Source of the DNA: Pseudoduganella ginsengisoli
GTDB lineage: Bacteria; Pseudomonadota; Gammaproteobacteria; Burkholderiales; Burkholderiaceae_D
Length of the DNA: 64,000 nucleotides
Assembly (NCBI RefSeq): GCF_009720865.1
Contig: NZ_WNLA01000006.1
Location: 62,001-126,000 of the forward strand
Reading direction: 5' to 3'
A program made the position numbers and the translations under genes. Shown here piece by piece: positions 41,031-50,794 of this stretch; the stretch's first letter is position 1, and each line of letters opens with the position of its first letter. A model generated the notes under the pieces. The model had not been told where the DNA came from. It ran no database searches and worked only from the letters and a program-made list of their open reading frames with translations.

Positions 41031-42917
41031 TTATTTCCAGTCGCCGCGCAACTGCGCCACTTGCGTATGCAATAACTCCGGCGTCACGTTGTGCGGCTCG
41101 ACCGGATGGCCCACGGCCAGCGCCAGGCTGGAACGCCAGCCTTTACGGAACGCCCGCTCGAACACATTGTCCTGGCTGCGGCTCAGCAAATGCCCCCACA
41201 AGCCGCGCAGCGCCATCGGAATGACCGGCACTTTGCTGCGTTCGACGATCTTCGCAATGCCGCCTTTGAATTCATTGATCTCGCCGGTGGACGTCAGTTT
41301 CCCTTCAGGGAAGATGCACACCAGGTCCCCTTCATGCAGCGCCTGCGCGATATCGACAAACGCTTTTTCCATCAGCCATGGATCTTCCTTGGCCGGGGCA
41401 ATAGGGATAGCTTTCGCGGTACGGAAAATCCAGCCCAGCAACGGCATCTTGAAGATACGGTGGTCCATTACGAAGCGGATCGGACGCGGGCTGGCCGCGC
41501 CGATGACGATCGCATCGACATAGCTGACGTGGTTGCACACGAGGACTGCCGGGCCGGCTTCAGGAATCCGGTCCGCATCGACCGTCTTCACGCGGTGGAA
41601 GGTGTGAATCAGCAGCCATGCCAGGAAGCGCATGAGGAATTCCGGCACCAGCGAGAAGATGTACATCGCCACCACGGCATTCAAGATGGCCGTGGCCAAG
41701 AACAGTTCAGGGATCGTCAAGCCCTGCCCCAGCAACACAATCGCCATGCCGGTGGCCGCCACCATGAACAGCGCATTGAGGATGTTCATGCCCGCGATGG
41801 TGCGCGACAAATGTTCGGGATCGCAGCGGGTCTGGATCAGCGCAAACAACGGCACGATGAAGAAGCCGCCGAACACGCCGATCATCACCACGTCAAACAG
41901 GATGCGCAGCGCGCTGTCCTGCTGCAGGAACGTGTCCCACACGACGGCCGCCGTATTGGCATAGCCGGTGCTGGCGAAATACAGGTCGGCGCCAAATACC
42001 GTCATGCCGATGGCGCCAAACGGCACCAGGCCGATTTCCACCTTGTGGCCGGACAAGCGTTCGCACAGCAGCGAACCCGTGCCCACGCCAACGGAAAACA
42101 TCGTCAGCAACAGTACGAAGACGCTGGAGTCGCCATGCAGGTAATCTTTCGCATACACGGGGAATTGCGCCAGCACCAGCGCGCCGTAAAACCAGAACCA
42201 CGAATTGCCCAGCATCGACAGGAACACGGTGCGGTTGCCCGCTGAATGGCGGATATTGCGGATGGACTCCGTGAGGAAATTCCAGTTGATTTGCAAATTC
42301 GGCGCAGGCGCCGGCGTATTGGGCACGCGATAGCTGGCCACCAGGCCGACTACGGCTGTCAGCAACGTCCCACCTGCCACCAGTTCCAGGCCAATGCCCT
42401 TGGTGGCCACGAGGATGGCGCCCAGCACCTGGCCCAGCAGGATGCCGACAAACGTCCCCATTTCAATCATGCCATTCCCGCCCATCAGTTCTTCGGGCTT
42501 CAGCTGCTGCGGCAAGTACGCATATTTGACGGGGCCGAACAAGGTCGAATGCACGCCCATGCCAACCACGCCGAGGATCAGCAGCCACAGGGTGTGCGTC
42601 ATCCAGCCCAGGCCCGTCATCGCCATGATCGCCACTTCCAGCCATTTGACGAGGCGCGACAGGCCGGCCTTTTCAAACTTGTCGGCAATCTGGCCTGCCG
42701 TGGCGGAAAACACCACGTACGGCAAGATGAACAGGCCGGGGATCAGGTTGGTGATGGTGGACGCGGACATCGTGGTCCAGCTGGCGGCGTCAAAGCCCAG
42801 CGCCACCACCAGCGCAGTCTTGAACAGGTTGTCGTTGAACGCGCCAAAGAACTGCACCCAGAAAAACGGGGCGAAGCGCCGCTGGGACATCAATGCGAAC
42901 TGGCTTGGTTTGCTCAT
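41031..42917 (-). CDS. MFS transporter fused to a PlsC-type acyltransferase
   Basis: 628 aa. Residues about 1-400 form an MFS transporter with roughly 12 helices (FFWVQFFGAFNDNLFKTALVVALGF at the start, as in LplT). Residues about 430-628 are a 1-acylglycerol-phosphate acyltransferase: NHVSYVD gives the HX4D catalytic motif near residue 462, and FPEGKLT the acceptor motif. The layout matches bacterial lysophospholipid import and reacylation proteins, that is LplT joined to the acyltransferase part of Aas but without the acyl-ACP synthetase. It probably flips lysolipids inward and reacylates them. Confidence 0.92.
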   Translation of the reverse strand: MSKPSQFALMSQRRFAPFFWVQFFGAFNDNLFKTALVVALGFDAASWTTMSASTITNLIPGLFILPYVVFSATAGQIADKFEKAGLSRLVKWLEVAIMAMTGLGWMTHTLWLLILGVVGMGVHSTLFGPVKYAYLPQQLKPEELMGGNGMIEMGTFVGILLGQVLGAILVATKGIGLELVAGGTLLTAVVGLVASYRVPNTPAPAPNLQINWNFLTESIRNIRHSAGNRTVFLSMLGNSWFWFYGALVLAQFPVYAKDYLHGDSSVFVLLLTMFSVGVGTGSLLCERLSGHKVEIGLVPFGAIGMTVFGADLYFASTGYANTAAVVWDTFLQQDSALRILFDVVMIGVFGGFFIVPLFALIQTRCDPEHLSRTIAGMNILNALFMVAATGMAIVLLGQGLTIPELFLATAILNAVVAMYIFSLVPEFLMRFLAWLLIHTFHRVKTVDADRIPEAGPAVLVCNHVSYVDAIVIGAASPRPIRFVMDHRIFKMPLLGWIFRTAKAIPIAPAKEDPWLMEKAFVDIAQALHEGDLVCIFPEGKLTSTGEINEFKGGIAKIVERSKVPVIPMALRGLWGHLLSRSQDNVFERAFRKGWRSSLALAVGHPVEPHNVTPELLHTQVAQLRGDWK

Positions 42918-42975
42918 AATTGCTTAGTCTGATTGGGAATTGTCGAAATATACACTGCTTCAACCATTTAACGTA

Positions 42976-43707
42976 TCAGCGCATCAGTGCCTTGAATGCT
43001 TCCGGCAGCCATGGCCGTGCGGCCAGCAGGAACGTGATCGAGTGCCGCTGGTCATACGGCAGCCGCGCATCGTCCTGGTGCTGCTGCGAGAATTCATCGG
43101 CCACCTGCTTCAAGCGTTCCAGCAGCGCCTTGGTGGAACGGGGCGACAGCATCACGCTCACCAGCCGCATCAATTCATGGCTGCCGGCAAACCGCGTATC
43201 GAGGTAATCGCCGGAAGCCTCTTGCCGGAACCAAGTCTGGATCGGGCCATTCGGTATCCAGCTGAATGTCCGCGATACCAGCAGCTTGACCCGGTTATTC
43301 GGCAGCAGGGTCAAAAAACCAATGCGGTCCAGCCTCAATAAATACTTCACGGTTTCCGCTTCGCTGATCCGGTACACCGCCACGATTTCCTCGACGGGGA
43401 TCTGGTTCAGCGCCGCCACGGCCACCACCAGCAATTTCGTGTCGCCGATGATTTCCTCTTCCTGCGCATAGGTCAGCTGCGAAATCAGCTGCGGCGCGTT
43501 GGTGGCCGCCAGCGCCAGTTCCGCGAAATCCATGCCGACCACGTCCAGCACCTGTTCCAGCCGCTCCAGCGTAAAACTGCGCTGCGCAAACATGCGCTTC
43601 ACGCTGGGCTCGGACAAACCAATGCGCCGGCCTAATTCGGCATACGTGACGGCCTTCGCCTTTAACTGCCGTTTCAGTGCATCAATCATGAGGCTGGTGT
43701 GGGACAT
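42976..43707 (-). CDS. XRE-family helix-turn-helix regulator with C-terminal sensory domain
   Basis: 243 aa. The N-terminal helix-turn-helix reads ALKRQLKAKAVTYAELGRRIGLSEPSVKRMFAQRSFTLERLEQVLDVVGMDF. The remaining 170 residues include a second winged-helix-like stretch (ALNQIPVEEIVAVYRISEAETVKYLLRLDRIGFLTLLPNNRVKLLV), then an unassigned domain. Homologues of this form are common single regulators in betaproteobacteria. It ends 59 bases from the MFS-acyltransferase gene start on the same strand, which could be a target. Confidence 0.88.
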   Translation of the reverse strand: MSHTSLMIDALKRQLKAKAVTYAELGRRIGLSEPSVKRMFAQRSFTLERLEQVLDVVGMDFAELALAATNAPQLISQLTYAQEEEIIGDTKLLVVAVAALNQIPVEEIVAVYRISEAETVKYLLRLDRIGFLTLLPNNRVKLLVSRTFSWIPNGPIQTWFRQEASGDYLDTRFAGSHELMRLVSVMLSPRSTKALLERLKQVADEFSQQHQDDARLPYDQRHSITFLLAARPWLPEAFKALMR

Positions 43708-43841
43708 GGTGCCAGTTTTCCATCATCGGGTATCGGAATTTGATACTGATCATATCATCTGTGTAACCGGTAGCATATTCGTTGCCAGCCATGTAAGTTA
43801 AGACAATGATGCAGGCACTTTCACCACCGGAGATCGATGCC

Positions 43842-44264
43842 ATGAAACGCTTGCCCGTCTTAATTTCGTTGCTCTGCTTTACTATTTTTACTGCCCCTGC
43901 CCAGGCCAAAGGCCAAGGCGATTCGCGGCTGTCGAACGCGTCGGAAGAACTGTCGATGGCGGGCGGCATCGTAGTACTGGGCTCGATGTCTGCCGTGGCC
44001 GCGTCCGGCTACGTGGTCGTCTCCGCCGTGGAAACCGTGGCCGACGGCGTGGTGGTGGTGCTGAAAGGCGCATCGGCCGGCGTGGAAGCGTCCGTGCAGT
44101 TGAGCGGCGCTGCTGCGCAGGGATTGTCCGATGCGGCCGGCAAAGCCGTTACCGTCACGGCCACGTCGACCGGCCACATACTGGTCATGTCGGGCAAGAT
44201 GCTGGCCTTCATCCCGAATGAACTGGGCAAGTCGCTGCTGCACCACAGCCGGGTGGACGCATAA
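43842..44264 (+). CDS. small exported protein, unknown function
   Basis: 140 aa from the ATG at 43842. A signal peptide (LPVLISLLCFTIFTAPAQAKG) is followed by a low-complexity region rich in Ala, Val, Ser and Gly (ELSMAGGIVVLGSMSAVAASGYVVVSAVETVADGVVVVLKGASAGVEASVQLSG). The stretch is amphipathic or membrane-prone, not globular. The stop overlaps the start of the DUF2145 gene (TAATG), so the two are coupled. I recognise no domain; DUF2145 genes often have such a partner. Confidence 0.8.
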   Translation: MKRLPVLISLLCFTIFTAPAQAKGQGDSRLSNASEELSMAGGIVVLGSMSAVAASGYVVVSAVETVADGVVVVLKGASAGVEASVQLSGAAAQGLSDAAGKAVTVTATSTGHILVMSGKMLAFIPNELGKSLLHHSRVDA

Positions 44265-45061
44265 TGCGCGCCCGCCCGCTGATTGCCGGCGTACTGCTGG
44301 CCTGCGCATTGACCGGCGTTGTTTCGACGGCACGGGCCGGCGCCAGCTGTGAAAACCGCCCGCTGGAAGCGCGCAATGCCGTGCAGGCAATGGACCTGGC
44401 GCTGCGCACGCGCGACGCGCTCGACGCCAGCGGCGCGCAGGTGGCGCTGGTGGCCCGCGCCGGGCAGGATTTATCCGCCTACGGCTTGCGCTACTCGCAC
44501 ATGGCCTTCGCATGGCGCGACCACCCCAAAGGCCGCTGGCTGGTCGTGCATGAATTGAATGGCTGCGGCACGGCCAGCTCAAGCCTGTACAACGAAGGGC
44601 TGGGCAATTTCTTCCTCGACGATATGTTCCTGTATGAAGCGCAGATCGTCATTCCATCGGAAGCCGTGCAGCAGCGCCTGGTGCAAGTGCTGGCGTCGCA
44701 CACGCCGCGCCGCCTGCACCAGGCGCAATACAACATGCTGTCGTATGCGTACAGCACGCGCTACCAGAATTCCAACCAGTGGGTGCTGGAAACCCTGGCC
44801 GCGGCAGGCGCCACGCCGGGCCAGGTGGAAACCCGCGATGAAGCGCAAGCGTGGCTGAAAGGCGCCGGTTTTACCCCTGTCACGGTTCACATCCCCGCCC
44901 TCCCCCGCCTGGGCGCCCGCATGTTCCGCGCCAACGTGGCCTTTGATGACCATCCGTTTGACCAGCGCATGGCGGGCAACATCGATACCGTCACCGTCGA
45001 TGCGGTGGTGCGTTTTGTGCGCCGCGCGGACCCTGGCGCCAGTCAATTCGTTGTCCGCTGA
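44264..45061 (+). CDS. DUF2145 family exported protein
   Basis: 265 aa with a signal peptide (LIAGVLLACALTGVVSTARAGA). Family features include LRYSHMAFAWRDHPKGRWLVVHELNGCGTASSSLYNEGLGNFF, then RLHQAQYNMLSYAYSTRYQNSNQWVLETLA. The pattern recalls NlpC/P60-like peptidases: SHMAF, and YN near a conserved NCTE-like NQW block, but catalytic residues cannot be proved. It is coupled to the small exported protein upstream and lies 27 bases before the DUF2339 gene. Role unknown, probably in the cell envelope. Confidence 0.88.
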   Translation: MRARPLIAGVLLACALTGVVSTARAGASCENRPLEARNAVQAMDLALRTRDALDASGAQVALVARAGQDLSAYGLRYSHMAFAWRDHPKGRWLVVHELNGCGTASSSLYNEGLGNFFLDDMFLYEAQIVIPSEAVQQRLVQVLASHTPRRLHQAQYNMLSYAYSTRYQNSNQWVLETLAAAGATPGQVETRDEAQAWLKGAGFTPVTVHIPALPRLGARMFRANVAFDDHPFDQRMAGNIDTVTVDAVVRFVRRADPGASQFVVR

Positions 45062-45088
45062 AGTTTCCCTTTTTTGAAAGGATGCATC

Positions 45089-47884
45089 ATGGAACAGGGT
45101 AATACGCAGCCCGCATTCAGTACCGGTTCCGGCGGCGGCCGTCCGCCGCCAGCGGACTTCAATGAACGGCTGCGCGAGTGGCTATTCGGCGGCAATGTGG
45201 TGGCCAAACTGGGCTTGCTGATCCTGTTCATGGGGTTGTGCTTCCTGCTGAAATACCTGGCGGGGACGTATGTAATCCCTAATGAATACCTGGTGGCCGG
45301 TGTCGCGGCCGGCGCGCTGGCGCTGCTGGCGTGGGGGTGGAGTATCCGCGCCAAGCGGCCTTCCATCAGCCTGCCGGTACAGGGCACGGCGCTGTCCCTG
45401 CTCATGGTGGTGACCTTTGCCGCTTCCAAGACGTTTCAACTGATCCCTGACCTGACGGCCATCGCGCTGCTGGGTATCTTCGTGGCCTTCACCTGCCTGC
45501 TGGCAGTGCTGCAGGATTCCGTCTGGCTGGCCGTGTTCGGCATCATCGGCGGTTTTGCCACCCCGGTGATCCTGTCCAGCGGCGGCGGCAGCCAGATCGC
45601 ACTGTTCACGTGGTGCGCCGTCCTGAATGCCGGCATTATCGCCATTGCGGCCCTGAAGTCATGGCGGCCGCTGAACGTGCTGGGTTTCATCTGCACGTTC
45701 ACGCTGGCCACGTCGTGGGGCGTGCTGCACTACGATCCCAGCGATTACCCGGCGTCGCAAAGCTTCCTCGTCCTGTTCCTGCTGATGTATATCGCTGTCG
45801 CGATTTTCTATGCGCGGCAGCAGGCGCCACGCCTCACGCACTACGTTGACGGCACGCTGGTCTTCGGCGCCCCGTTGGCGGCCATGGGGCTGCAATACGG
45901 CCTCGTCGCCGACATGCGATACGGAATGGCGTATTCCGCGCTGGCGCTGGCTGCGCTGTATCTGTGCCTGGCCATTTTCGTGAAACGCCGCATGGGAGAA
46001 AATTGCCGGCTGCTGGGCGAAGCATTCCTTGCCCTGGGCATCGTGTCCGCCACCTTGGCCATTCCCTACGGCGTCGACGACCATTGGATGTCGGCCGCGT
46101 GGGCGCTGGAAGCAGCCGGCGTGATCTGGACCGGTCTGCGCCAGCGCCGTCCGCTGGCGTGGGGCTTCGGCTTGCTGGTACAGCTGGCGTCATGGGTTTC
46201 ATTCCTGCGCGCAGTAAGCCTGATGAGCCAGGAAGACATCGCGCGCACGCACATGGCGATCGGGTTTGCCGTGCTGGCCGTTGCGGCATTTTTCATCGCG
46301 CTGCAATTGCGCGCTGCCGACGCCGCGGCCTTGCAGCCCTGCTCCGCCGACACCGGCAAAGGCTTGGCTGAAATGCTGTTGCCCATCGCTGCCGTGTGGC
46401 TGCTGGCCGGGGCGTGGCTGGAAGTGTTCGTGCAAGCGGAAGGTTATGCGGAATTGAATTGGATGGTGGCCAGCGCGCTGGCCGTGGCGGCGCTGCTGTA
46501 CCAGATTTACCTGCGCTGGCAATGGCCCAGCGCCGCATGGCTGGCGCAAGTGGCGCTGGTCATGTCTGGCGTCACGTTCCTCCTGATGACCAACCTGTCA
46601 TGGGCATACGATACCGGTTCGTTCATCGACAGCGCGATTCCCGCCGCGCTGATGCTGGCGGTCAGCCTGTCGTACGTGTGTGAACGCCGCCACACGGCCA
46701 ATCCCGATGCCGGCGGCAACCGCACATTGCTGGCGATTGCCGGCGCCGCGTGGTTTATCGTCGCGCTGCCTGCGCTGGCGGCGTGGGGCAGCGGCGTGGC
46801 GGCCGTTCAATTGCCGTTTGAAACGCTGCCATTCAGCTGGTCGCTCTACCTGATGCTGGTGGCCGCGCTATCGGCCGTGGTGCTGTTCATTGCGCAGCGG
46901 CGCGTATGGCCACAGCTGATGTGGCTGTCCGCTCCAGCGTTTGGCGCGCAATTGTTTGCCGGCGGCGCAATGCTGGCCTGGCTCTACCTGTTCGATATGC
47001 TGCCGGATGCGGCGCTGTGCGCGGCAGGCGTGCTGGCGTGGGTGGCGGCAAGCTATGCGCTGGCGCTGTGGCGGCGCACTGGGTGGATCACGCACGGCGC
47101 CACGCCTACCCTGCTGCACTTGCAACTGGTGGCGCTGCCGCTGCTGATGATCTGGCCCGCACTGCGCCTGTTGCTGGCGGATACGCTGCCGCGCGATTCG
47201 CAATGGCTGCTGTATGTTCCGGCGTGGGGCACGATGGCGGCCATGGCATGGCTGCTGCGCCGCGCCAGCCTTGGCGCCTGGCCGCTGGCGCCGCTGGCGC
47301 TGTGGCACCGCCGCGTGACCTTGCGCATTGCCGTCGCCTGGTCGCTGACGGTGGCAGTGGTGTGGAACTTCACGTTCGATGGCAGCATGGCGCCGCTGCC
47401 GTTTGTGCCGCTGCTGAACCCGCTGGATTTGACGACCGGCTTTGCCGCCTTGCTGGCCATCGCCTACTGGCGCGCTTCCGCGCCGGAAGTACGGTCCCGC
47501 TGGGCCAGCCGCATGCAACTGGCAGGCGCCGGCGGCGCGTGGCTGTGGTTCAACCTGGTGCTGTTGCGCAGCGTATCGCATTACCTGGGCATCGACTATA
47601 CGTTCGATGCGCTGATGGCGTCGAAATTCACGCAAGCCATGCTGTCGCTGGTGTGGGCCGGCACGGCGCTGGCGCTGATGCGGCATGCGGCCGTGCGCAT
47701 CCACCCGCGCCAGTGGGGTGTGGGCGCGGCGCTGCTAGCCGCCGTGGTGGCCAAGCTGTTCCTGCTGGACGTGCATAACCGCACGGGCCCCGACGGTATT
47801 GCTGCCTTTATCGGCGTCGGCCTGCTGATGGTCATCATCGGCTACGCGGCGCCCCTGCCACGCCGCACGAATGGTGCCGCATGA
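45089..47884 (+). CDS. DUF2339 multi-spanning membrane protein
   Basis: 931 aa from the ATG at 45089, with GAAAGGA eight bases upstream. A short proline/glycine-rich cytoplasmic N-terminus precedes WLFGGNVVAKLGLLILFMGLCFLLKYLA, the DUF2339 signature. More than 20 further hydrophobic helices fill the protein. It overlaps the DUF3999 gene by four bases (ATGA). DUF2339 and DUF3999 are almost always neighbours and are thought to form one inner-membrane complex; activity is unknown. Confidence 0.92.
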   Translation: MEQGNTQPAFSTGSGGGRPPPADFNERLREWLFGGNVVAKLGLLILFMGLCFLLKYLAGTYVIPNEYLVAGVAAGALALLAWGWSIRAKRPSISLPVQGTALSLLMVVTFAASKTFQLIPDLTAIALLGIFVAFTCLLAVLQDSVWLAVFGIIGGFATPVILSSGGGSQIALFTWCAVLNAGIIAIAALKSWRPLNVLGFICTFTLATSWGVLHYDPSDYPASQSFLVLFLLMYIAVAIFYARQQAPRLTHYVDGTLVFGAPLAAMGLQYGLVADMRYGMAYSALALAALYLCLAIFVKRRMGENCRLLGEAFLALGIVSATLAIPYGVDDHWMSAAWALEAAGVIWTGLRQRRPLAWGFGLLVQLASWVSFLRAVSLMSQEDIARTHMAIGFAVLAVAAFFIALQLRAADAAALQPCSADTGKGLAEMLLPIAAVWLLAGAWLEVFVQAEGYAELNWMVASALAVAALLYQIYLRWQWPSAAWLAQVALVMSGVTFLLMTNLSWAYDTGSFIDSAIPAALMLAVSLSYVCERRHTANPDAGGNRTLLAIAGAAWFIVALPALAAWGSGVAAVQLPFETLPFSWSLYLMLVAALSAVVLFIAQRRVWPQLMWLSAPAFGAQLFAGGAMLAWLYLFDMLPDAALCAAGVLAWVAASYALALWRRTGWITHGATPTLLHLQLVALPLLMIWPALRLLLADTLPRDSQWLLYVPAWGTMAAMAWLLRRASLGAWPLAPLALWHRRVTLRIAVAWSLTVAVVWNFTFDGSMAPLPFVPLLNPLDLTTGFAALLAIAYWRASAPEVRSRWASRMQLAGAGGAWLWFNLVLLRSVSHYLGIDYTFDALMASKFTQAMLSLVWAGTALALMRHAAVRIHPRQWGVGAALLAAVVAKLFLLDVHNRTGPDGIAAFIGVGLLMVIIGYAAPLPRRTNGAA

Positions 47885-49521
47885 AACGGCGCACCCTGAT
47901 GGCCTTTGGCTGCGCCGTGCTGCTGGCTGCGCCATGGCCTGCGCGGGCGGGCAGCGCGCTGTATGCCGACACGCCGTCCGCGTATGCGTGGTCGATTCCC
48001 GTTTCTGTCGCGGACGACAACGGTGTACACGCGCTGCGCATGCCGGCCGCGGTCTACCTGCACGCGCAATCGGCCGGGCTGGCCGACGTCCGCCTGTTCG
48101 ACCGGCGCGGCTTGCCGGTACCCTATGCGCTGCGCCAGCCCCCCACCGATACGTACACGGATGCGCGGGAACTGCCGCTGCGCATCTTTCCACTGTACCG
48201 GCAAGAAGGCGCCCGCGCATCGGTGAACACCGGAGGCGACTTCAAGCTGGAATTGCGCACGGACAGCGATGGCAGGCTGTTGTCCGTCACCAGCGGAGGG
48301 CCGCCGCCGCGCCCGCAGGCGCCAGCGTCACAGGTGGAAACGCTGGTCCTCGACCTGGGCGTGGCGTCCCGCGCCACGCCGCCCACTGTGACGGCGCTGC
48401 GCTTCACACCGCCCGCCGGCAAGCCTGGCTATACGGCGCAGGTGTGGCTGGAAGCCAGCGATGATCTGCGCAACTGGCGGCCACTGGGCGCGGCGGATTT
48501 GCAATGGCTGTCCGCCACCGATGGCGCCGTGCTGGCCTGCGACCTGCTCACGTTCGAGCCATCGCAATTCCGCTATGCGCGCCTGACGTGGCGCAGCGGC
48601 ACGCCGGCCATCTTTGCCGGGATCACGGCGCTGTCGTTCAACCGGCGGCAAATGGCGCCGGCCATGGACAGCGCCGTGCTGGCGCCCGCGGCGGGCCGCG
48701 TGCCGGGAGACCTGGTCTATGCGGCAGGCATCGGCATTCCGGCGGAAAGGGTCGGCATGCAATTTTCCACCCCGAACGCGGTGTATGCAGCCATGCTGGG
48801 CCGCTACCGCGAAGCCGCACCGCCTGCGCCATACCAGCCGGCGCCCCAGCCGATCCGCCACCACCATTTGCACGGCCACCTGCACCTGCACCGGCACTAC
48901 CGGGAAGATCCGGGAGTAGCGGCGCCGCCGGATCCCGCCACGGCCGATCCCTTCATTCCCATGACCAGCGCAACGTTTTACGACATTACGCAAGACGGCA
49001 AGCGCAAACGGTCCGATGGCTTGCCCTTGGCCCCCACGCAATTGGCGCAATGGGTGGCGCGGCCCTATAGCCCGCAGGCAGCAGCGCTGCCGCTGTCGCA
49101 GGCGCCCAAACTGCAATTGTCGTGGACCCCGGCCACCCTGCTGTTCCTCGCCAACGGCAACGGTCCGTACACGCTGTCATACGGCCGCGCGGGCGCGCCG
49201 GGCATGGAACATGATCTGGGGCATATCGCTCCCGGCTACTCGGAAAAGGAATTGCGCGCGCTGCCGCAGGCAGAAGCGGGACCGGCACGGCCTGCCATCG
49301 CGGCGCCTGCGGCAAGCCTCCCCGCTGCAGCCCCCGCATCCAGCGCCCCCGGCACAGCAACGCCGCCCCGTTCACCAGGCGGGAAAGCCGCCAACGCTGC
49401 GGGCAAAATCGTCAACCTGTCCGACAACGGCTTGCTGTGGGGCGTGCTGCTGGCGGGCGTGGGCGCGCTGGCCTACCTCACGGTGCGTCTGCTGAAGCAG
49501 CCAGGGGCAAACGGATCGTAA
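47881..49521 (+). CDS. DUF3999 family envelope protein with His-rich segment
   Basis: 546 aa with a signal peptide (AFGCAVLLAAPWPARAGS). Beta-rich periplasmic domains include YAWSIPVSVADDNGVHALRMPAAVYLHAQSAGLADVRLFDRRGLPVPYAL, typical of DUF3999. Near residues 322-342 is a histidine-rich tract (RHHHLHGHLHLHRHY) that could bind metal. A proline/alanine linker leads to a C-terminal membrane helix (GLLWGVLLAGVGALAYLTVRLL). It is coupled to the DUF2339 gene. The histidine tract may be a lineage-specific insertion. Confidence 0.9.
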   Translation: MKRRTLMAFGCAVLLAAPWPARAGSALYADTPSAYAWSIPVSVADDNGVHALRMPAAVYLHAQSAGLADVRLFDRRGLPVPYALRQPPTDTYTDARELPLRIFPLYRQEGARASVNTGGDFKLELRTDSDGRLLSVTSGGPPPRPQAPASQVETLVLDLGVASRATPPTVTALRFTPPAGKPGYTAQVWLEASDDLRNWRPLGAADLQWLSATDGAVLACDLLTFEPSQFRYARLTWRSGTPAIFAGITALSFNRRQMAPAMDSAVLAPAAGRVPGDLVYAAGIGIPAERVGMQFSTPNAVYAAMLGRYREAAPPAPYQPAPQPIRHHHLHGHLHLHRHYREDPGVAAPPDPATADPFIPMTSATFYDITQDGKRKRSDGLPLAPTQLAQWVARPYSPQAAALPLSQAPKLQLSWTPATLLFLANGNGPYTLSYGRAGAPGMEHDLGHIAPGYSEKELRALPQAEAGPARPAIAAPAASLPAAAPASSAPGTATPPRSPGGKAANAAGKIVNLSDNGLLWGVLLAGVGALAYLTVRLLKQPGANGS

Positions 49522-50794
49522 TGGACGTTCCCGCCCCCTGCATGCTGGCCACATCGAACGTCCCGGCATAAGCTGCCACGCGCTCGCGCATGCCGGCAAT
49601 GCCGATCCCGCCCGCTGCCAGGGCGGGATCAAAGCCCTTGCCGTTATCCGTTACGGTGATGCGCAATGCGTCTCCTCCCTCCTTGCTTTCCCGCGCCAGC
49701 GCCACGGTAACTTCCGTGGCGCGCGCATGCTTGGCCACATTCGACAAGGCTTCCTGCACGATGCGGTAAGCGGAAATCGCCACGGCGCTATCGAGCTTGG
49801 AAAACTCCCCTTCGGCGCGGAACAGGTAGCGGCAGCCTTGCCCCATGCTGTCGTGGTGGCGCACCATTTCCTCCACCGCGCCCTGCAAGCCCAGCATGTC
49901 CAGCACTTCCGGCCGCAAGCGCCGCACCAGCGAGCGGCCACTGTTGTACAAACCCAGCGCCAGCTTCGTGATGCCCTGTGCACGCTGGCTGATTTCATCC
50001 GCCGCATTCTCCTTGTGCGCCAGCGCTGCAATGCGCTGCGATTCCAGCCGCACGGCAATCAAGGTCGCATTCAATTCATCGTGGATTTCCAGCGCGATGC
50101 TTTTGCGTTCTTCTTCCACGGCAGTATTCACGCGGCGCAGCAACAGCCGCTTTTCCGCATCGGCGGTACGCAATGCGCGCATGGTCGATTGCAGTGAATC
50201 GTTGAAGTGGCGGGCGAATTGCCAGGCCAGCGCGGCGCACGCAACCAGGCCCAGCGCTGCCACCAGCAGCGCCACGTAAAACTGGTTCATGTGGCGGCGC
50301 ATGGCCGCCGTGGGCGACATCGTCACGCGCACATAGCCGACCGTCTCCGTGCTGAAGCCAGGCTGTCCGGTTGCCTGTCCTGTGTGGACCCACACCAGCC
50401 GCCGCACAATAGGCGCCTCATACGGACGCACGTCCGGCGAGCCGCCGCGCCGCGCCGCCACGGTGACCACGGCCTTGCGCGCCGTATCGAGCACGTCGAC
50501 CTGGTAAATCCCCCTGTCGGCCTGCACCACGCGCTCGACACCCTGCCGCAATTCCGCCACGCGCCCCGTGGCAAGGTGGTATTCGCTGCTGTCGGCCAGC
50601 ACTTTTGCCACCAGCGGCCCACGCTCCGCCAGTTCGTCGCCCACGTCGGCAATCCCCGACGCATACAGGTAAACGACAAACGTGGCGAACATGTACGCCA
50701 GCGGAACAATGATGATGGACAGCAGCCGAAACCGGAGACTCCAATGCGGCAGGCTCCAGCGCCGCCACGGCGCCATCCAGGCCGGCACGTTCAA
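49478..50794 (-). CDS. NarL-type sensor histidine kinase (HisKA_3)
   Basis: 438 aa. Two membrane helices (LLSIIIVPLAYMFATFVVYLYASG and FYVALLVAALGLVACAALAWQFA) flank a periplasmic sensor of about 130 residues. The dimerisation motif ERKSIALEIHDELNATLIAVRLE holds the phosphorylated histidine near residue 237. The ATPase domain has NVAKHARATEVTVAL, ITVTDNGKGFDP and GGIGIAGMRERVAAYAG. The start overlaps the response-regulator stop by four bases. The 3' end overlaps the DUF3999 gene by 44 bases, tail to tail. Signal unknown. Confidence 0.93.
   Translation of the reverse strand: MNVPAWMAPWRRWSLPHWSLRFRLLSIIIVPLAYMFATFVVYLYASGIADVGDELAERGPLVAKVLADSSEYHLATGRVAELRQGVERVVQADRGIYQVDVLDTARKAVVTVAARRGGSPDVRPYEAPIVRRLVWVHTGQATGQPGFSTETVGYVRVTMSPTAAMRRHMNQFYVALLVAALGLVACAALAWQFARHFNDSLQSTMRALRTADAEKRLLLRRVNTAVEEERKSIALEIHDELNATLIAVRLESQRIAALAHKENAADEISQRAQGITKLALGLYNSGRSLVRRLRPEVLDMLGLQGAVEEMVRHHDSMGQGCRYLFRAEGEFSKLDSAVAISAYRIVQEALSNVAKHARATEVTVALARESKEGGDALRITVTDNGKGFDPALAAGGIGIAGMRERVAAYAGTFDVASMQGAGTSITIRLPLAASADAP

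Noticed and set aside
41091..42245. Plus-strand frame of 384 codons over the MFS-acyltransferase gene
   Set aside because: Composition dominated by His, Arg, Gln and Asp with no motif; the opposite strand encodes the fused transporter and acyltransferase.
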